DNA from: Megaustenia siamemsis
Taxonomy: Eukaryota; Mollusca; Gastropoda; Stylommatophora; Ariophantidae
DNA length: 64,000 nucleotides
Reading direction: 5' to 3'
NCBI GenBank assembly: GCA_032433765.1
Contig: JAVIAB010000102.1
Span: 13,390,414 to 13,454,413, forward strand
Part shown: one piece after another, positions 1-11,327 of the stretch
Position numbering within the stretch: the first letter of the stretch is position 1
Layout of the letters: each line of letters opens with the position of its first letter
Position numbers and translations under genes: made by a program
The notes under the pieces: model-generated
Told to the model about the DNA's origin: nothing
The model's input: the letters and a program-made list of their open reading frames with translations, nothing else
Database searches by the model: none

Positions 1-136
1 ACAAAAAACCTAAATAAATCATCATGTGTGTCTGCAACACAATTATTCAGCCCTACCGGGAGATACTAGTCTTAATATAAAAATACAGATACATTTATTC
101 CCGAGCTGTGATCGTAACCTTATACTATAGTCACGA

Positions 137-342
137 TAACGCCTGCGTGAAAGACACCTCCGATGATGGCTAATTGTGTTCCCTAGCATTTGGCTTTTCG
201 TTGCAGGGCGCTATGCCATGGAGTACGGGTTCGATCCTGCTTCGGACCATATATTACTCTTTGTTTTTCTTGTCTGTTGTTGATTGTTTGTCATTTTATT
301 CCGAATGCTGTAAACATACATCCTCCTCCTACGATTCGCTAA
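137..342 (+). mobile_element. tRNA-derived SINE, family S3 (degenerate)
   Basis: The same sequence recurs at 33520-33755 and 59636-59800, which defines a dispersed family. A pol III B-box-like motif GGGTTCGATCC lies at 227-237. The A-box region seen in the other copies (TAGCTGAGTTGGCAG) is mostly deleted here. Downstream is a T-rich body with the shared motif TGTTGTTGATTGTTTGTC. Non-coding; the short ORF across it is incidental. The tRNA origin is inferred from the B box and is not proven. Confidence 0.6.
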
Positions 343-345
343 ATC

Positions 346-860
346 ATCATTATCATCATTATGATAAATTAATCACCACGATAAACCAATATCTGTGTAC
401 AACACAACTAAATAAATGTAAAAGGTTCATAAACGCCCATTTATACGTTAGTGAGTCTATGGTAATATAATAGACTCTATAGACAGGCGCTTACATAATA
501 CGGCCCTCTCATCCAGTTCACGATTAGTCCCTCGTATTTGCACTTATATTCACATGTTCGCCAGGGGACAAGTCAACAATGGCCTTTTAGTGATAACACA
601 TTTGAGCGATAACAATTAATACAAGGCGGCGTACACACACACACACACACAAACGATTCCTTTTAGAGCAACCAAGTATGTGACCACACATACATATGTT
701 TCCTGGTACTAATAATGAATCGTGAGGAACACAATGACGCAATCAATATCACAATATGATTGTTAAGATGCACAGCATAATGTGAGGGAACGATTTGTCG
801 TATCTGCATGCCTTTTCTAGTTACAGAATCAGCACAGGAAATAAAGCTTCAAAGCTCCTC
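346..860. other. AT-rich sequence without recognisable gene
   Basis: No coding segment with splice sites, no known repeat and no conserved motif is visible apart from a short (CA)n tract at about 632-651. Confidence 0.5.
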
Positions 861-1436
861 ATCATCATCGTCACCATCATCATCATCATTATAACAACCA
901 TCACCGTTAGCATCATCATAATCATCAACAACAAGATGACCATCACTGTCATCATCACCATCATTAGCATCACTGTCAACGTTGCCATCATCATCATCAA
1001 CACCATCATCATCATCAACACCATCGTCATCACTACCGTCACATTGTTATCATCATTACCATTACAATCATCATCATCGCTACATCATCATCAAAATTAA
1101 TACTATCATCATCATCATCGCTACATCATCATAAAAACAAATACTACCATCATCATCGCTACATCATCACCATAACAAATACTACCATCATCATCGCTAC
1201 ATCATCACCATAACAAATACTACCATCATCATCGCTACATCATCACCATAACAAATACTACCATCATCGTCATCGCTACATCATCACCATAACAAATACT
1301 ACCATCAGCATCATCATCGCTACATCATCACCATAACAAATACTACCATCATCATTGCTACATCACCCCCCTTTCTAATACTACCATCATCATCATCGCT
1401 ACATCATTACCATCACATGAACACCATCATCATTAA
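861..1436. repeat. CAT/ATG trinucleotide-rich array
   Basis: Interrupted (CAT)n over about 575 bp. Between 1090 and 1380 it is organised as a minisatellite of roughly 36 bp that joins CATCATCATCGCTACATCAT to CACCATAACAAATACTAC. It directly adjoins the 3' end of a minus-strand LINE fragment at 1445-1530. Copies of that LINE elsewhere end in (GAT)n tails, so the array may be an expanded LINE tail. Open frames on both strands here are low-complexity artefacts. Confidence 0.85.
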
Positions 1437-1444
1437 TTATAACT

Positions 1445-1530
1445 AATGCTGGCGTAGTCGATCATGCCTCACCATAACTTTCTATCTCTCCAGTTGTTTA
1501 TATGTCTTGTTGTTGACTCACTATTAAATT
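1445..1530 (-). mobile_element. RTE-like LINE family A2, 3'-end fragment
   Basis: The stretch beginning GCTGGCGTAG matches the 3' ends of the minus-strand LINE copies at 36930 (GCTGGCGTAGGTGATCATG) and 6850. Read on the minus strand it corresponds to the last residues of the LINE ORF. Only about 85 bp remain. Confidence 0.55.
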
Positions 1531-1711
1531 CATTCTCTCACATTTCTCTGAAAATGAAGACATAACAATATAATTGTATACATTGAGACTGCTGCTAATG
1601 CAAGTCGTGGGTGTGTCCAGAATACAGGTCTCATGCCCAGTGCAGTCGTCACAAGGTGTTCAGGTCAGAGGTTTTATCCGCATCCGCTTAAAGTCACTAT
1701 AAGGGCAGACG

Positions 1712-1945
1712 ATGAAAAGGAGTAGTCATCTGGTGAGCGAAGAAGAGCAAGAAAATAAAGGAAAAAAGAGAAGGATGGAGAAGGAGAAGAAGATGATGAA
1801 AAAGAAGAAAAAAAGAAAGAAGAAGAAGACGAAGAGGAGGAGAAGCAAGAAGACGAAGAGGAGAAGAAAGCAGAAGAGGAAGAGAGAGAGAGGAAGAAAG
1901 CGAGAAAGAGGGAGAAGAGAAAGAGGAAGAAAAAGAATAAGAATC
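1712..1945. repeat. Purine-rich (GAA/AAG) low-complexity tract
   Basis: Almost pure A/G on the plus strand for over 200 bp. The Lys/Arg/Glu-rich plus-strand frame and the Ser/Phe/Leu-rich minus-strand frames are compositional artefacts. The left edge (1690-1740) carries a fragment resembling repeat family R6 (see 31449-31540). Confidence 0.85.
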
Positions 1946-2159
1946 GACATACACTCATATATATGTTCTCCGGATGCTGATAACCCATATGCATGTCTTG
2001 CCCCACTGTCCCAATGGAGGGACATAACCTCATGAGCACCAGAAAGGAAAGACGCCCACATGTTCATGGACAAGAGATGAGAGAAGTATGAGAACTACAG
2101 AGTAAATGAAGACGATTAAAAAGGAGAACCATGAGAGAATACCCCACTACTCGTACATC

Positions 2160-2680
2160 AGTGCCATCAGGTGTCCGGACATGTGGAATTAGATAGTTTC
2201 AGTCATAGCCATCAACCAAATCAGGTGTTGTTCGGACATGTGGAATTAGATAGTTTCAGTCATAGCCATCAACCAAATCAGGTGTTGTCCGGACATGTGG
2301 AATTTGATAATTTCAGTCACAGCCATCAACCAAATCAGATGTTCTGACATGTGGAATTAGATAGTTTCAGTCACAGCCATCAACCAAATCAGGTGTCCGG
2401 ACTTGTGGAATTAGATAGTTCCAGTCACAGCCATCAACCAAATTAGGTGTTGTTCGGACATGTGGAATTAGATAGTTTCAGTCACAACCATCAACCAAAT
2501 CAGGTGTCCGGACTTGTGGAATTAGATAGTTTCAGTCACAACCATCAACCAAATCAGGTGTCCGGACATGTGGAATTAGATAGTTTCAGTCACAACCATC
2601 AACCAAATCAGGTGTCGGGACTGGTGGAATTAGATAGTTTCAGTCATAGCCATCAACTAAATCAGAGAATGAAAGACATA
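2160..2680. repeat. Minisatellite, unit about 51-57 bp
   Basis: About ten copies of a unit containing CATGTGGAATTAGATAG, TTTCAGTCAYAGCCATCAAC and CAAATCAGGTGTCCGGA. Length differences come mainly from presence or absence of GTT near the unit junction. The 81-residue frame across it only reflects unit lengths divisible by three. Confidence 0.9.
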
Positions 2681-2699
2681 AAAGAAAAGTGAATGTGTG

Positions 2700-5495
2700 G
2701 AGATTGCATCCCTGCAGATAATCAATGTGCAAAGACAGCACCTCAACAATTAGTCAATGTATAAAGACAGCATCCCTACAGGTAGTCAACGTACAAAGAC
2801 AACATCTCAACAAGTAGTCAACGTGTAAAGACCGCATCTCAACAAATAGTCAATGTGCAAAGATAGCATCTCAACAATTAGTTAATGAACAAAGACAGCA
2901 TATCAGCAATTAGTCAATGTACAAAGACAACATCTCAACAATTAGTCAATGTGAGAAGACATCATCAACAATTAGTCAATGTGAGAAGACAGCATATCAA
3001 CAATTCTGTGAGAAGACAGCATCTCAACAATTAGTCAATGTGAGAAGACAGCATCTCAACAATTAGTCAATGTGAGAAGACAGCATCTCAACAATTAGTC
3101 AATGTGAGAAGACAGCATCTCAACAATTAGTCAATGTACAAAGACATCATCTCAACAATTAGTCAATGTGCAAAGTCAGCATCTCAACAAATAGTCAATG
3201 TGCAAAGATAGCATCTCAAAAATTAGTTAATGAACAAAGACAGCATATCAGCAATTAGTCAATGTACAAAGACAACATCTCAACAATTAGTCAATGTGAG
3301 AAGACATCATCAACAATTAGTCAATGTGAGAAGACAGCATATCAACAATTCTGTGAGAAGACAGCATCTCAACAATTAGTCAATGTGAGAAGACAGCATC
3401 TCAACAATTAGTCAATGTGAGAAGACAGCATCTCAACAAATAGTCAATGTAAGAAGACAGCATCTCAACAATTAGTCAATGTACAAAGTCATCATCTCAA
3501 CAATTAGTCAATGTGCAAAGTCAGCATCTCAACAAATAGTCAATGTACAAAAACAGCATCTCAACAATCAGTCAATGCACAAAGACAGCATCTACAAAAT
3601 TAGTCAATGTACAAAGACAACATCACAACAATTAGTCAATGTTCAAAGACAGCATATCAACAAATAGTCAATGTACAAATACAGCATCTCAACAAATAGT
3701 CAATGTACAAAGACAGCATCTCAACAATTAGTCAATGTACAAAGACAGCATCTCAACAATTAGTTAATGTTTAAAGACAGCATCTCAACAATTAGTCAAT
3801 GTACAAAGACAGCATCTCAACAATTAGTCAATGTACAAAGACAGTATCTCAACAAATAGTTAATGTTCAAAGACAGCATCTCAACAATTAGTCAATGTAC
3901 AAAGACAGCATCTCAACAATTAGTCAATGTACAAAGACAGCATCTCAACAAATAGTCAATGTACAAAGGCAGCATCTCAACAATTAGTCAATGTACAAAG
4001 ACAGCATCTCAAGAATTAGTCAATGTGCAAAGACAGCATCTCAACAATTAGTCAATGTGCAAAGTCAGCATCTCAACAATTAGTCAATGTACAAAGACAG
4101 CATCTCAACAATTAGTCAATGTACAAAGACTGCATCTCAAGAATTAGTCAATGTGCAAAGACAGCATCTCAACAATTAGTCAATGTGCAAAGTCAGCATC
4201 TCAACAAATAGTCAATGTGAGAAGACAGCATCTCAACAATTAGTCAATGTACAAAAACAGCATCTCAACAATTAGTCGATGTACAAAAACAGCATCTCAA
4301 CAATTAGTCAATGTACAAAGACAGCATCTCAACAATTAGTCAATGTGCAAAGACAGCATCTCAACAATTAATCAATGTACAAAGACAGCATCTAAAAAAT
4401 TAGTCAATTTGCAACGACAGCATCTCAACAATTAGGCAATGTACAAAGACAGCATCTCAACAATTAGTCAATGTGAGAAGACCGCATCTCAACAATTAGT
4501 TAATGTGAGTTGACAGCATCTCAACAAGTAGTCAATGTGCAAAGGCAGCATCTCAACAATTAGTCAATGTGAGAAGACAGCATCTCAACAATTAGTCAAT
4601 GTGAGAAGACAGCATCTCAACAATTAGTCAATGTACAAAAACAGCATCTCAACAATTAGTCGATGTACAAAAACAGCATCTCAACAATTAGTCAATGTAC
4701 AAAGACATCATCTCAACATGTAGTCAATGTGAGTTGACAGCATCTCAACAAGTAGTCAATGTGCAAAGGCAGCATCTCAACAATTAGTCAATGTGAGAAG
4801 ACAGCATCTCAACAAATAGTCAATGTGAGAAGACAGCATCTCAACAATTAGTCAATGTACAAAAACAGCATCTCAACAATTAGTCGATGTACAAAAACAG
4901 CATCTCAACAATTAATCAATGTACAAAGGCATCATCTAAAAAATTAGTCAAATTGCAACGACAGCATCTCAACAATTAGGCAATGTACAAAGACAGCATC
5001 TCAACAATTAGTCAATGTGAGAAGACCGCATCTCAACAATTAGTTAATGTACAAAGACAGCATCTCAACATGTAGTCAATGTGAGTTGACAGCATCTCAA
5101 CAAGTAGTCAATGTGCAAAGGCAGCATCTCAACAATTAGTCAATGTGAGAAGACAGCATCTCAACAATTAGTCAATGTGAGAAGATAGCATCTCAACAAT
5201 TAGTCAATGTGAGAAGACAGCATCTCAACAATTAGTCAATGTGAGAAGACATCATCTCAACAATTAGTCAATGTGAGAAGACAACATTTCAACAATTAGT
5301 CAATGCGAGAAGACAGCATCTCAACAATTAGTCAATGTGAGAAGACATCATCTCAACAATTAGTCAATGTGAGAAGACATCATCTCAACAATTAGTCAAT
5401 GTGAGAAGACATCATATCAACAATTAGTCAATGTGAGAAGACATCATCTCAACAATTAGTCAATGTGAGAAGACATCATCTCAACAGGTAGTCAA
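2700..5495. repeat. Large minisatellite, 32-bp unit, about 85 copies
   Basis: Unit consists of CAACAATTAGTCAATGT followed by ACAAAGACAGCATCT or the variant GAGAAGACAGCATCT. Variants are clustered: ACAAAG types dominate 3600-4400 and GAGAAG types dominate 5130-5480. A block with idiosyncratic variants (GCAAAGATAGC, TTAATGAAC, a shortened ACAATTCTGTGAG) occurs at 2851-3020 and again 345 bp later, so the array also grew by segmental duplication. Confidence 0.95.
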
Positions 5496-5894
5496 GAGAC
5501 TTATTTTCAGACTACAATCTCTTCCTGAAATTCCGCTCTGTCGTTCTGTTGCCCATGCACAACGATCTGACATCAGACTGTCTGGACAGTAAGGAAATAG
5601 AGAGAATATCTTAGAAAAGGGATGGATGGAGAGATCGTGTTGTAAGAGGCATGTGCTTTCCAAAGGATATCTGAAGGGATTTGATTGATTTCAAATAGAG
5701 GCTGTGGTTCTTTGAGTTTAATTTGTTTTATATTAATTTTCCTTTCGAGCCGAAGACGGCAAATAAGGCGAAAGTCATAGTTCTTCACAATTTACGATTT
5801 GCTGCTAGTTCTTGTAAGTTTTTGGTTGTTTCTTAGTCCCATGATTGAGCCCTTCCTAGCAAAATAGTGTTTCTCTTGGTATACCTTGTATTCT

Positions 5895-6780
5895 TTTACC
5901 AGATAGTTTACATACATGAAACAATAGAAGACTTACACGAACACATAAACAAACTCAACATCTCAGGCACAAAATACAACATCAAAATCAACATCAACAA
6001 AACAGAAGTCATGAATGTCGCCAAAAATAAACAGAACATCAACAAAACTATAGAAGTAGACAACAAAAACAAGTAGAGGAATTCAAATACCTAGGAAGCC
6101 TAATGATAAACGATAATTCTCAAACAGCAGAGATAGAATCAAGATGCAACAAAGCTTAAGCTTGTCAAATCATCGGACAGTTATCACCACTATTGTCCAA
6201 CAAGGAAATAATCCTGGAGGCAAAAATTAGCACTGTATAATACAATCTTCATCCCAACGTTGTGCTACCAATGCCAGACCTGGACCCTAGATGCAAGAAC
6301 AATAAGAAAAATAACCTCTACAGAGATGAAATGTGTTAGACGAATGACAGGAAACAGTCTGAGAGATAAGATCGGAAATGACGAACTGAGAAAAAAAAAA
6401 CTAGGAATAGTCCCCACCATAGAATATATAAGGAAACAACAAATACAATGGGTTGGCCACGTGACAAGGCAGAAAGAACAAAACACAACACAACGAGCCT
6501 TCAATAAACGTTGTGAGAACACCAGACCCAAGGGTCGACCACGAAAAAGATGGGTCGATGGAATATTAGAAGCACTAGGAAACATAACAGCAGCAGAGGC
6601 GAACAGAAGAGCAAAAGACCACAAACTATATCTCCCCTCGACGCTGAAAGGCAGATGAGGAAGGAAAGAGGAAGAAGAGATAGTTTCCGCATGAATTGCC
6701 TGATGGGGAAGTTTTTCTTCATTCATTCTCAGCATTTGGCTGATGTATGCCCAACGCCATCTTCTTATGAATCTTGACAC
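5895..6780 (+). mobile_element. RTE-like LINE family B, 5'-truncated relic
   Basis: Degraded 3' half of a non-LTR retrotransposon ORF2. The first part encodes the region after the RT catalytic loop (KYNIKININKTEVMNV, palm motif D). After several disruptions an open segment at 6260-6658 (132 residues) has CYQCQTWTLDARTIRK and a basic terminal region with GRPRKRW followed by a CTCGACGCTGAAAGG 3' signature. That signature recurs in other family-B copies (32713, 47000). The catalytic RT motifs lie upstream and are absent. The RTE assignment rests on resemblance and is not certain. Confidence 0.8.
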
Positions 6781-6821
6781 GTATTCTTGTTTAGATGTAT
6801 TTGTTATCAGTTCGTTTGGCG

Positions 6822-7378
6822 TGTATTCTCTTCATCATCATCATCATCATGTACCATGCCGGTTGGCGTAGGCGATCATGTCCCTCCACGATTTTCTATC
6901 TACAGTGCATCGTATCAGTTCTGTTCTTGATTGTTTTCCATGCCATGACACCAAGTTATCCAGTATTTTCTCTCTTTGTCGTCCGCGATCTCTCTTTCCT
7001 TTTATTTTGCCAGTTGTAACCAAGTATTCCAACTTTCCTCTTCTCATGATGTGCCCGAAAAATGTTGATTGCTTCTTTCTGATGTTTTTTAAGAGCTCCC
7101 TTTTTGTGCTGGCCTCTTTGAGAACTTCCTGATTGGTCTTTTTAGCTGTCCAGGGAACTTTCAACATTCTTCTGAGAAAATCCATCTCTGTGGCCTCTAA
7201 TCGTCTTTTCATTTGTTTGTCTACTGTCCATGATTCGCTTCCATAGGTCAGAATTGGTTCTATATAGCGCCGATGAACTCTCTTTCTCATTTGTATTGAC
7301 ATAGATTTGTTGCATAAGATATTTTTCATTTTCTGAAATGCTATTTTGGCCTGAGCTATTCTGCATGTATTCTCTTCA
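6822..7378 (-). mobile_element. RTE-like LINE family A insertion with 13-bp target duplication
   Basis: A clean 5'-truncated retroposition event. TGTATTCTCTTCA occurs at 6822-6834 and 7366-7378, bounding a 531-bp insert whose 3' end on the minus strand is a (GAT)n tail. The insert encodes an open 160-residue stretch (6847-7329) of the ORF2 C-terminus with YGSESW, FLRRMLKVPWTAKK, FGHIMRR and RDRGRQRE. The trinucleotide tail and short 3' UTR are typical of the RTE clade. No RT catalytic motif is present. Confidence 0.88.
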
Positions 7379-7379
7379 G

Positions 7380-7845
7380 GCTACCTGTATTACAAGTTGT
7401 CAGTAGTACACCGATTGTTTACATTCTGAAAAAAAACAAAACAACAACCGAAGAATGGTCATGCCTCTTTCTGCCAGTTCCATGTCAAAATATTGCAAAA
7501 TTGAATTAGCAATACCAATAATATAACAGTAATCATATTAAATCCCGTGTGAATGTGGCGCTTTTTAGAATGGACGTTTCCAATTATCGATTTAATCACG
7601 GCCTGGCATTCCAACGAATTAGCACTACTATTTGCTCATCAAATTCTGACAGGAAAGCTTAAATTTAATCTAGTTAAAATGACAATCAATTGTCCTGAGT
7701 ATTTATTGGGGAAATTGTGACGCGTTGTCATGGTGATTATGGTAAACATAAGGCATTGTTAAATCTTCTTATCAGTGGACTGTTATAGCAATCACGTGAT
7801 TGTTATCTCGCGTTGTGGAGCTGTGATTAGTGTATTATTATATTA
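7380..7845. other. AT-rich unique sequence
   Basis: No coding segment, splice-flanked exon, tandem repeat or recognised dispersed repeat seen. Confidence 0.5.
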
Positions 7846-8088
7846 TGGTTTACGATGAATGATGATATCGTATGACAGGGAACAGTTGGCTGTGTTCACT
7901 TTCTGTGCGGTTTCGCCTTATGTCTTTTGGCGTGTGCTGAGACTGCTATGATGGGGACTACAGCTACCTTTCTTTGTTTTGGAGATGAGTTAGTAATTCG
8001 GATGATTCCACTGGCACCGACGGTTGAGCAATTATGGATTTTAATTCGTTTGCAGTGATACCGGGGCCTTCCATAACCATAACCATTA
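7846..8088 (+). mobile_element. Retroposon family R3, 3' end
   Basis: Matches the reverse strand of copies at 13470, 21811, 28930 and 52930, and the plus-oriented copy at 29311-30279. All run to GGCCTTCCATAACC followed by a short ATAACC/ATAACCA tandem tail, which fixes the transcript 3' end. Probably the 3' part of a LINE or a SINE-like element; no diagnostic protein domain is visible. Confidence 0.7.
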
Positions 8089-8241
8089 CCAGATTAGTGT
8101 ATTAGGCTGCTGAGGGCCAGACTAAGGGCATTTCTAGAGCATTCGGAAACATCTACGACCAAGCAGCAATAGAAAAATATAGGTAGTTCCAGCTACCCGT
8201 AATACTTGATACAACGCCTTGTCATGACATATCTGCATTTT

Positions 8242-8463
8242 AGCACGCTGCCAGCTAAGCAACTAATACAAACAGTAATTGCAACTATTTTAAAGCACGC
8301 TGCCAGCTAAGCAACTATACAAACAATAATTGCAACTATCTTAAAGCACGCTGCCAGCTAAGCAACTAATACAAACAATAATAGCAACTATCTTAAAGCA
8401 CGCTGCCAGCTAAGCAACTAATACAAACAGTAATAGCAACTTTTTTAGTTGCTTAGCTGGCAG
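8242..8463. repeat. 52-bp tandem repeat x4 ending in an inverted copy
   Basis: Four units begin AGCACGCTGCCAGCTAAGCA at 8242, 8294, 8345 and 8397, spaced 51-52 bp. Just after the last unit the core returns in inverse orientation (TAGTTGCTTAGCTGGCAG, about 8446-8463). It can pair with CTGCCAGCTAAGCAACTA to give an 18-bp stem with a short loop. Confidence 0.85.
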
Positions 8464-8490
8464 TTTTTTTTTAAAGCAGGTATTTCGGCC

Positions 8491-9193
8491 AAGGCGCTAG
8501 AGGTAAAGGTATAGTAAAGTAAAGTACGATTCTTGAACCGGCGTCTTAGCACTCGAGTTTACACCCACATGTGCTCGGCCGCCTATCCAGAAATGTTCGG
8601 AGATTTCTGTATAGTGTCGCCTCAAGCATCTAAACTCAGATGCGAGATAACATTCCTCACCTTCCCAGAGTAATACCCTGGTACCCATTTCTGCCAACGG
8701 CTGGGTCGACCGTGGGTTTTTTAAATTTCCAAACACGAGTACAATTCACACTGCTCCCAGCGGGAGCCGAACACGGGTTGTCCGAACGTCGGTAGTCCAG
8801 TCGGGTGGTTTTCCCAACTCGGCTACCGAGGCCCCCGCTAGAGGTAACGGTAAGGTAAAGGTCAAGTACGAGACTTGAATCGGTGTCTTGAAGGGCACAC
8901 GAATTTTCATCTATATGTGCTCGGCCGCCTATTCAGAAGTGTTGGGAAACATCTGGATAGTGTCGCTTCAAGCATCGAAACTCACGATGCGAGGCGACAT
9001 TCCTCACCTTCCCAGAGTGCTACCCTGGTACCCATTTCTGCCAGCGGCTGGGTCGACTGCGGGGGCATTTTTTTTCAACCACGAGTGCAATTCGCACTGC
9101 CTCCAGCGGGAATCGGACACGGGTGGTCCGAACGTCGATAACCCAGTCGGGTGGTTTTCCCAACTCGGCTTCCGAGGCCCCTAAAAGGCGCTA
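8491..9193 (-). mobile_element. Tandem dimer of SINE family S2
   Basis: Two head-to-tail S2 copies (about 8500-8837 and 8840-9184), both minus, bounded by AAGGCGCTA at 8491-8499 and 9185-9193. Each copy, read on minus, has a tRNA-like head (TAGCCGAGTTGG, then a B box near GTGTTCGATTCCCG), a central region with CCCAGCC and AAATGGGTACC, and a second tRNA-like 3' module with GGCCGAGCACA and GGTTCAAG. It ends in a TACTTTACC tail. A shared GCTAGAGGTAA at both left edges suggests sequential insertion or dimer retroposition. Open frames here are read-through. Confidence 0.85.
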
Positions 9194-9299
9194 AATAGAA
9201 GAGTACTCGTTCGATCATAGCATGGACAGTTTATTGTTCACTGTTTTTTCTGTTGTTTGTGGTTTGTCATGTTAGTGTCCGTCAGCTTTATATCTCTAA

Positions 9300-9775
9300 C
9301 GAAGACCCGAGGGACTGAATTTTGTTTGAATATGAACTATTTTCTATTTTCCTCAACGGTAACCGTGAGCCCAGGTGTCCCCTGCCATACAGGCAGATAT
9401 TCTCCTGATTCAGATATATTCTCATTTTTTTATCGTCGACAGTTTTTGAAGTTTTTGGGTAAATTTTCAGTTTTCAGCGGCCATTTTAGGCCTACTCTTT
9501 TCGATTTCCATCTGCCAGGGTTCTTTAACGTGCGCAGAATGCACACGGGACCTTCAGTTATTTATTAATTAATTTTTTTGCCGTTATCCGAGAGGGCTAG
9601 AGATGGGATCTCAATACTCAGAGACTTGGGGGAGGGTAAAGACATGAAGAATCCACGGCTTCGAAATGAACATTTCCCACCGCCGTTGATGATATTCGAA
9701 CTCGAGGCCATCTCGTCCCAAGACCAATGCCCTACCTTTAGACCACCCAGCCTCTATATTTTGTTTGTGGGTTTT
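9300..9775 (-). mobile_element. Putative tRNA-headed retroposon, family S4
   Basis: Read on the minus strand, the right end has tRNA-like motifs: GGTGGTCTAAAGGTAGGGCA resembles an A box and GAGTTCGAATATC a B box about 40 bp later. The left half contains CCCGAGGGACTGA and TGTCCCCTGCCATACAGGC, which resemble a diverged copy at about 57320-57440. Family membership is inferred from these two windows only. Confidence 0.45.
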
Positions 9776-9838
9776 TTCGGAGTGCTGTGAAAATACCCTC
9801 GCCTCTGTGTAATTTGTTCGACTCTCCGCTCTGTAGTC

Positions 9839-10079
9839 GGGGAGCCGCCATAGCTCAGTGGTTAGTGAACTGGACTACAAAGGACAAGAGGTCGGGTTCG
9901 ATCCTGACCGACGGCTACCAAGTTCACCCAGCCGTAAATGGGTACCGGATTTTTTTTTCTGGGAAAGTAAAGCGGCAAGGGCGTAATACCGACAACATTA
10001 CCCCAAAAATCATGTGCGGAAGGTCTGTACAAATTATGGTCATTAACACCATATTCCCTATACGGCACTTGGCGTGCAG
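9839..10079 (+). mobile_element. SINE family S1, 3'-truncated
   Basis: tRNA-like head with A box TAGCTCAGTGGTTAGTG and B box GGGTTCGATCC. The shared core follows (CACCCAGCC, AAATGGGTACCGG, TCTGGGAAAGTAAAGC), then a body with CATGTGCGGAAGGTCTGTA and CACTTGGCGTG. The usual GACGGGG...ACTTTAC end is missing where LINE sequence begins at 10080. An open frame runs from the SINE into the LINE, but this is chance fusion. Confidence 0.9.
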
Positions 10080-11327
10080 AATCAAAACAGTAAAAGCAAC
10101 AAGAACGAAGAAAGAAAACCAATATCCTACAGAGCTCACAAATGACAAAGATAGACAGCCAATATCAAATAACCAACAAATGCAACAGAGATGGAAAGAA
10201 TATTTTGAAGATTTAATAAACATGACAACAACTAACAATAATACAACAAAAATCACGGAAGAGTGCACAAACACTGAACCCAACATCATGAAAGAGGAAA
10301 TCGAAGAAGTAATCAAATATGCACCATGCAATACACCGGGGATAGATAACATACCAATAGAAATAATAGCAACAGGTGAAAAATGAGTTACATGGCTGCA
10401 CAGAATATTCAATGCAGCATGGCACCAACAAAAACCCCAGAAGACTGGCAAACGACAATCATCGTACCAATATGGACAAATAAAAGTAGCAAGAGAGACT
10501 GCAATCAATACAGAGGTATATCGCTTCGCAATCATGTAGGAAAGTTATACGCCAAAATTGTGGGGAAAAGGCTGAGACCAATAATACAACAAATGATAGA
10601 CATAGTAGTAAAAGAAAGCAATAAGAACGGTCTCAGTCTGAATAGTAAGAAAACAGAAGCAATGGTTATATCGAAGAAACAATCACCACCATCATGCAGC
10701 ATAAAAATATACGAGACAAATCTGAAACAAGTACAACGTTTCAAATACTTGGGCACAATAATAACATCAGATGGGAGATGCACCACAGAAATAAAAAGCA
10801 GAATAGCTCAGGCCAAAATAGCATTTCAGAAAATGAAAAATATCTTATGCAACAAATCTATGTCAATAGAAATAAGAAAGAGAGTTCATCGGTGCTATAT
10901 AGAACCAATTCTGATCTATGGAAGCGAATCATGGGCAGTAGACAAACAAATGAAAAGACGATTAGAGGCTACAGAGATGGGATTTCTCAGAAGAATGTTG
11001 AAAGTTCCCTGGACAGCTAAAAAGACCAATGAGGAAGTTCTCAAAGAGGCCAACACAAAAAGGGAACTCTTAAAACCATCAGAAAGAAGCAATCAACCAT
11101 TTTTCGGGCACTTCATGAGAAGAGGAAAGTTGGAATACTTCGTTACAACTGGCAAAATAAAAGGAAAGAGAGATCGCGGGCGACAAGGAGAGAAAATACT
11201 GGATAGCTTGGTGTCATGGCATAGAAAACGGTCAACGACAGAACTGATACGATGCACTGTAGATAGAAGATTGTGGAAGGACATGATCACCTACGCCAAC
11301 CGGTATGGCGCATGATGATGATGAATA
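10080..11327 (+). mobile_element. RTE-like LINE family A with catalytic RT core deleted
   Basis: Longest LINE coding remnant in the window. Residues before the RT (PGIDNIPIEII) are followed by a TGA at 10384 and a frameshift. A 310-codon frame at 10383-11315 then starts with RT block 1 (TPEDWQTTIIVPIW, CNQYRGISL, GKLYAKIVGKRLRPI). It jumps directly to the post-catalytic part (NGLSLNSKKTEAMVI, FKYLGTIITSDG, YGSESW, FLRRMLKVPWTAKK). The segment that should hold the F..D, SQG and YADD motifs is missing, so no polymerase activity is possible. The ORF ends just before a GATGATGATGA tail. Confidence 0.9.

Noticed and set aside
795..1100. Ile/Thr-rich 101-residue protein
   Set aside because: CAT microsatellite translated.
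1712..2035. Lys/Glu-rich 107-residue protein
   Set aside because: Purine-only low-complexity DNA; the opposite strand is equally open.
5481..5581. Minus-strand exon at the right edge of the 32-bp array, acceptor near 5582
   Set aside because: Acceptor TTTCCTTACTGTCCAG is plausible, but two phases are open, no good donor exists and composition is not distinctive.
6265..6780. 171-residue minus frame
   Set aside because: Antisense shadow of LINE B, which has recognisable motifs on the plus strand.
9839..9910. tRNA gene
   Set aside because: A and B boxes are present, but there is no foldable acceptor stem and the sequence continues as a dispersed SINE with many copies.
9787..10386. 199-residue protein fusing new N-terminus to LINE
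   Set aside because: Its first half is SINE S1 sequence; chance read-through.
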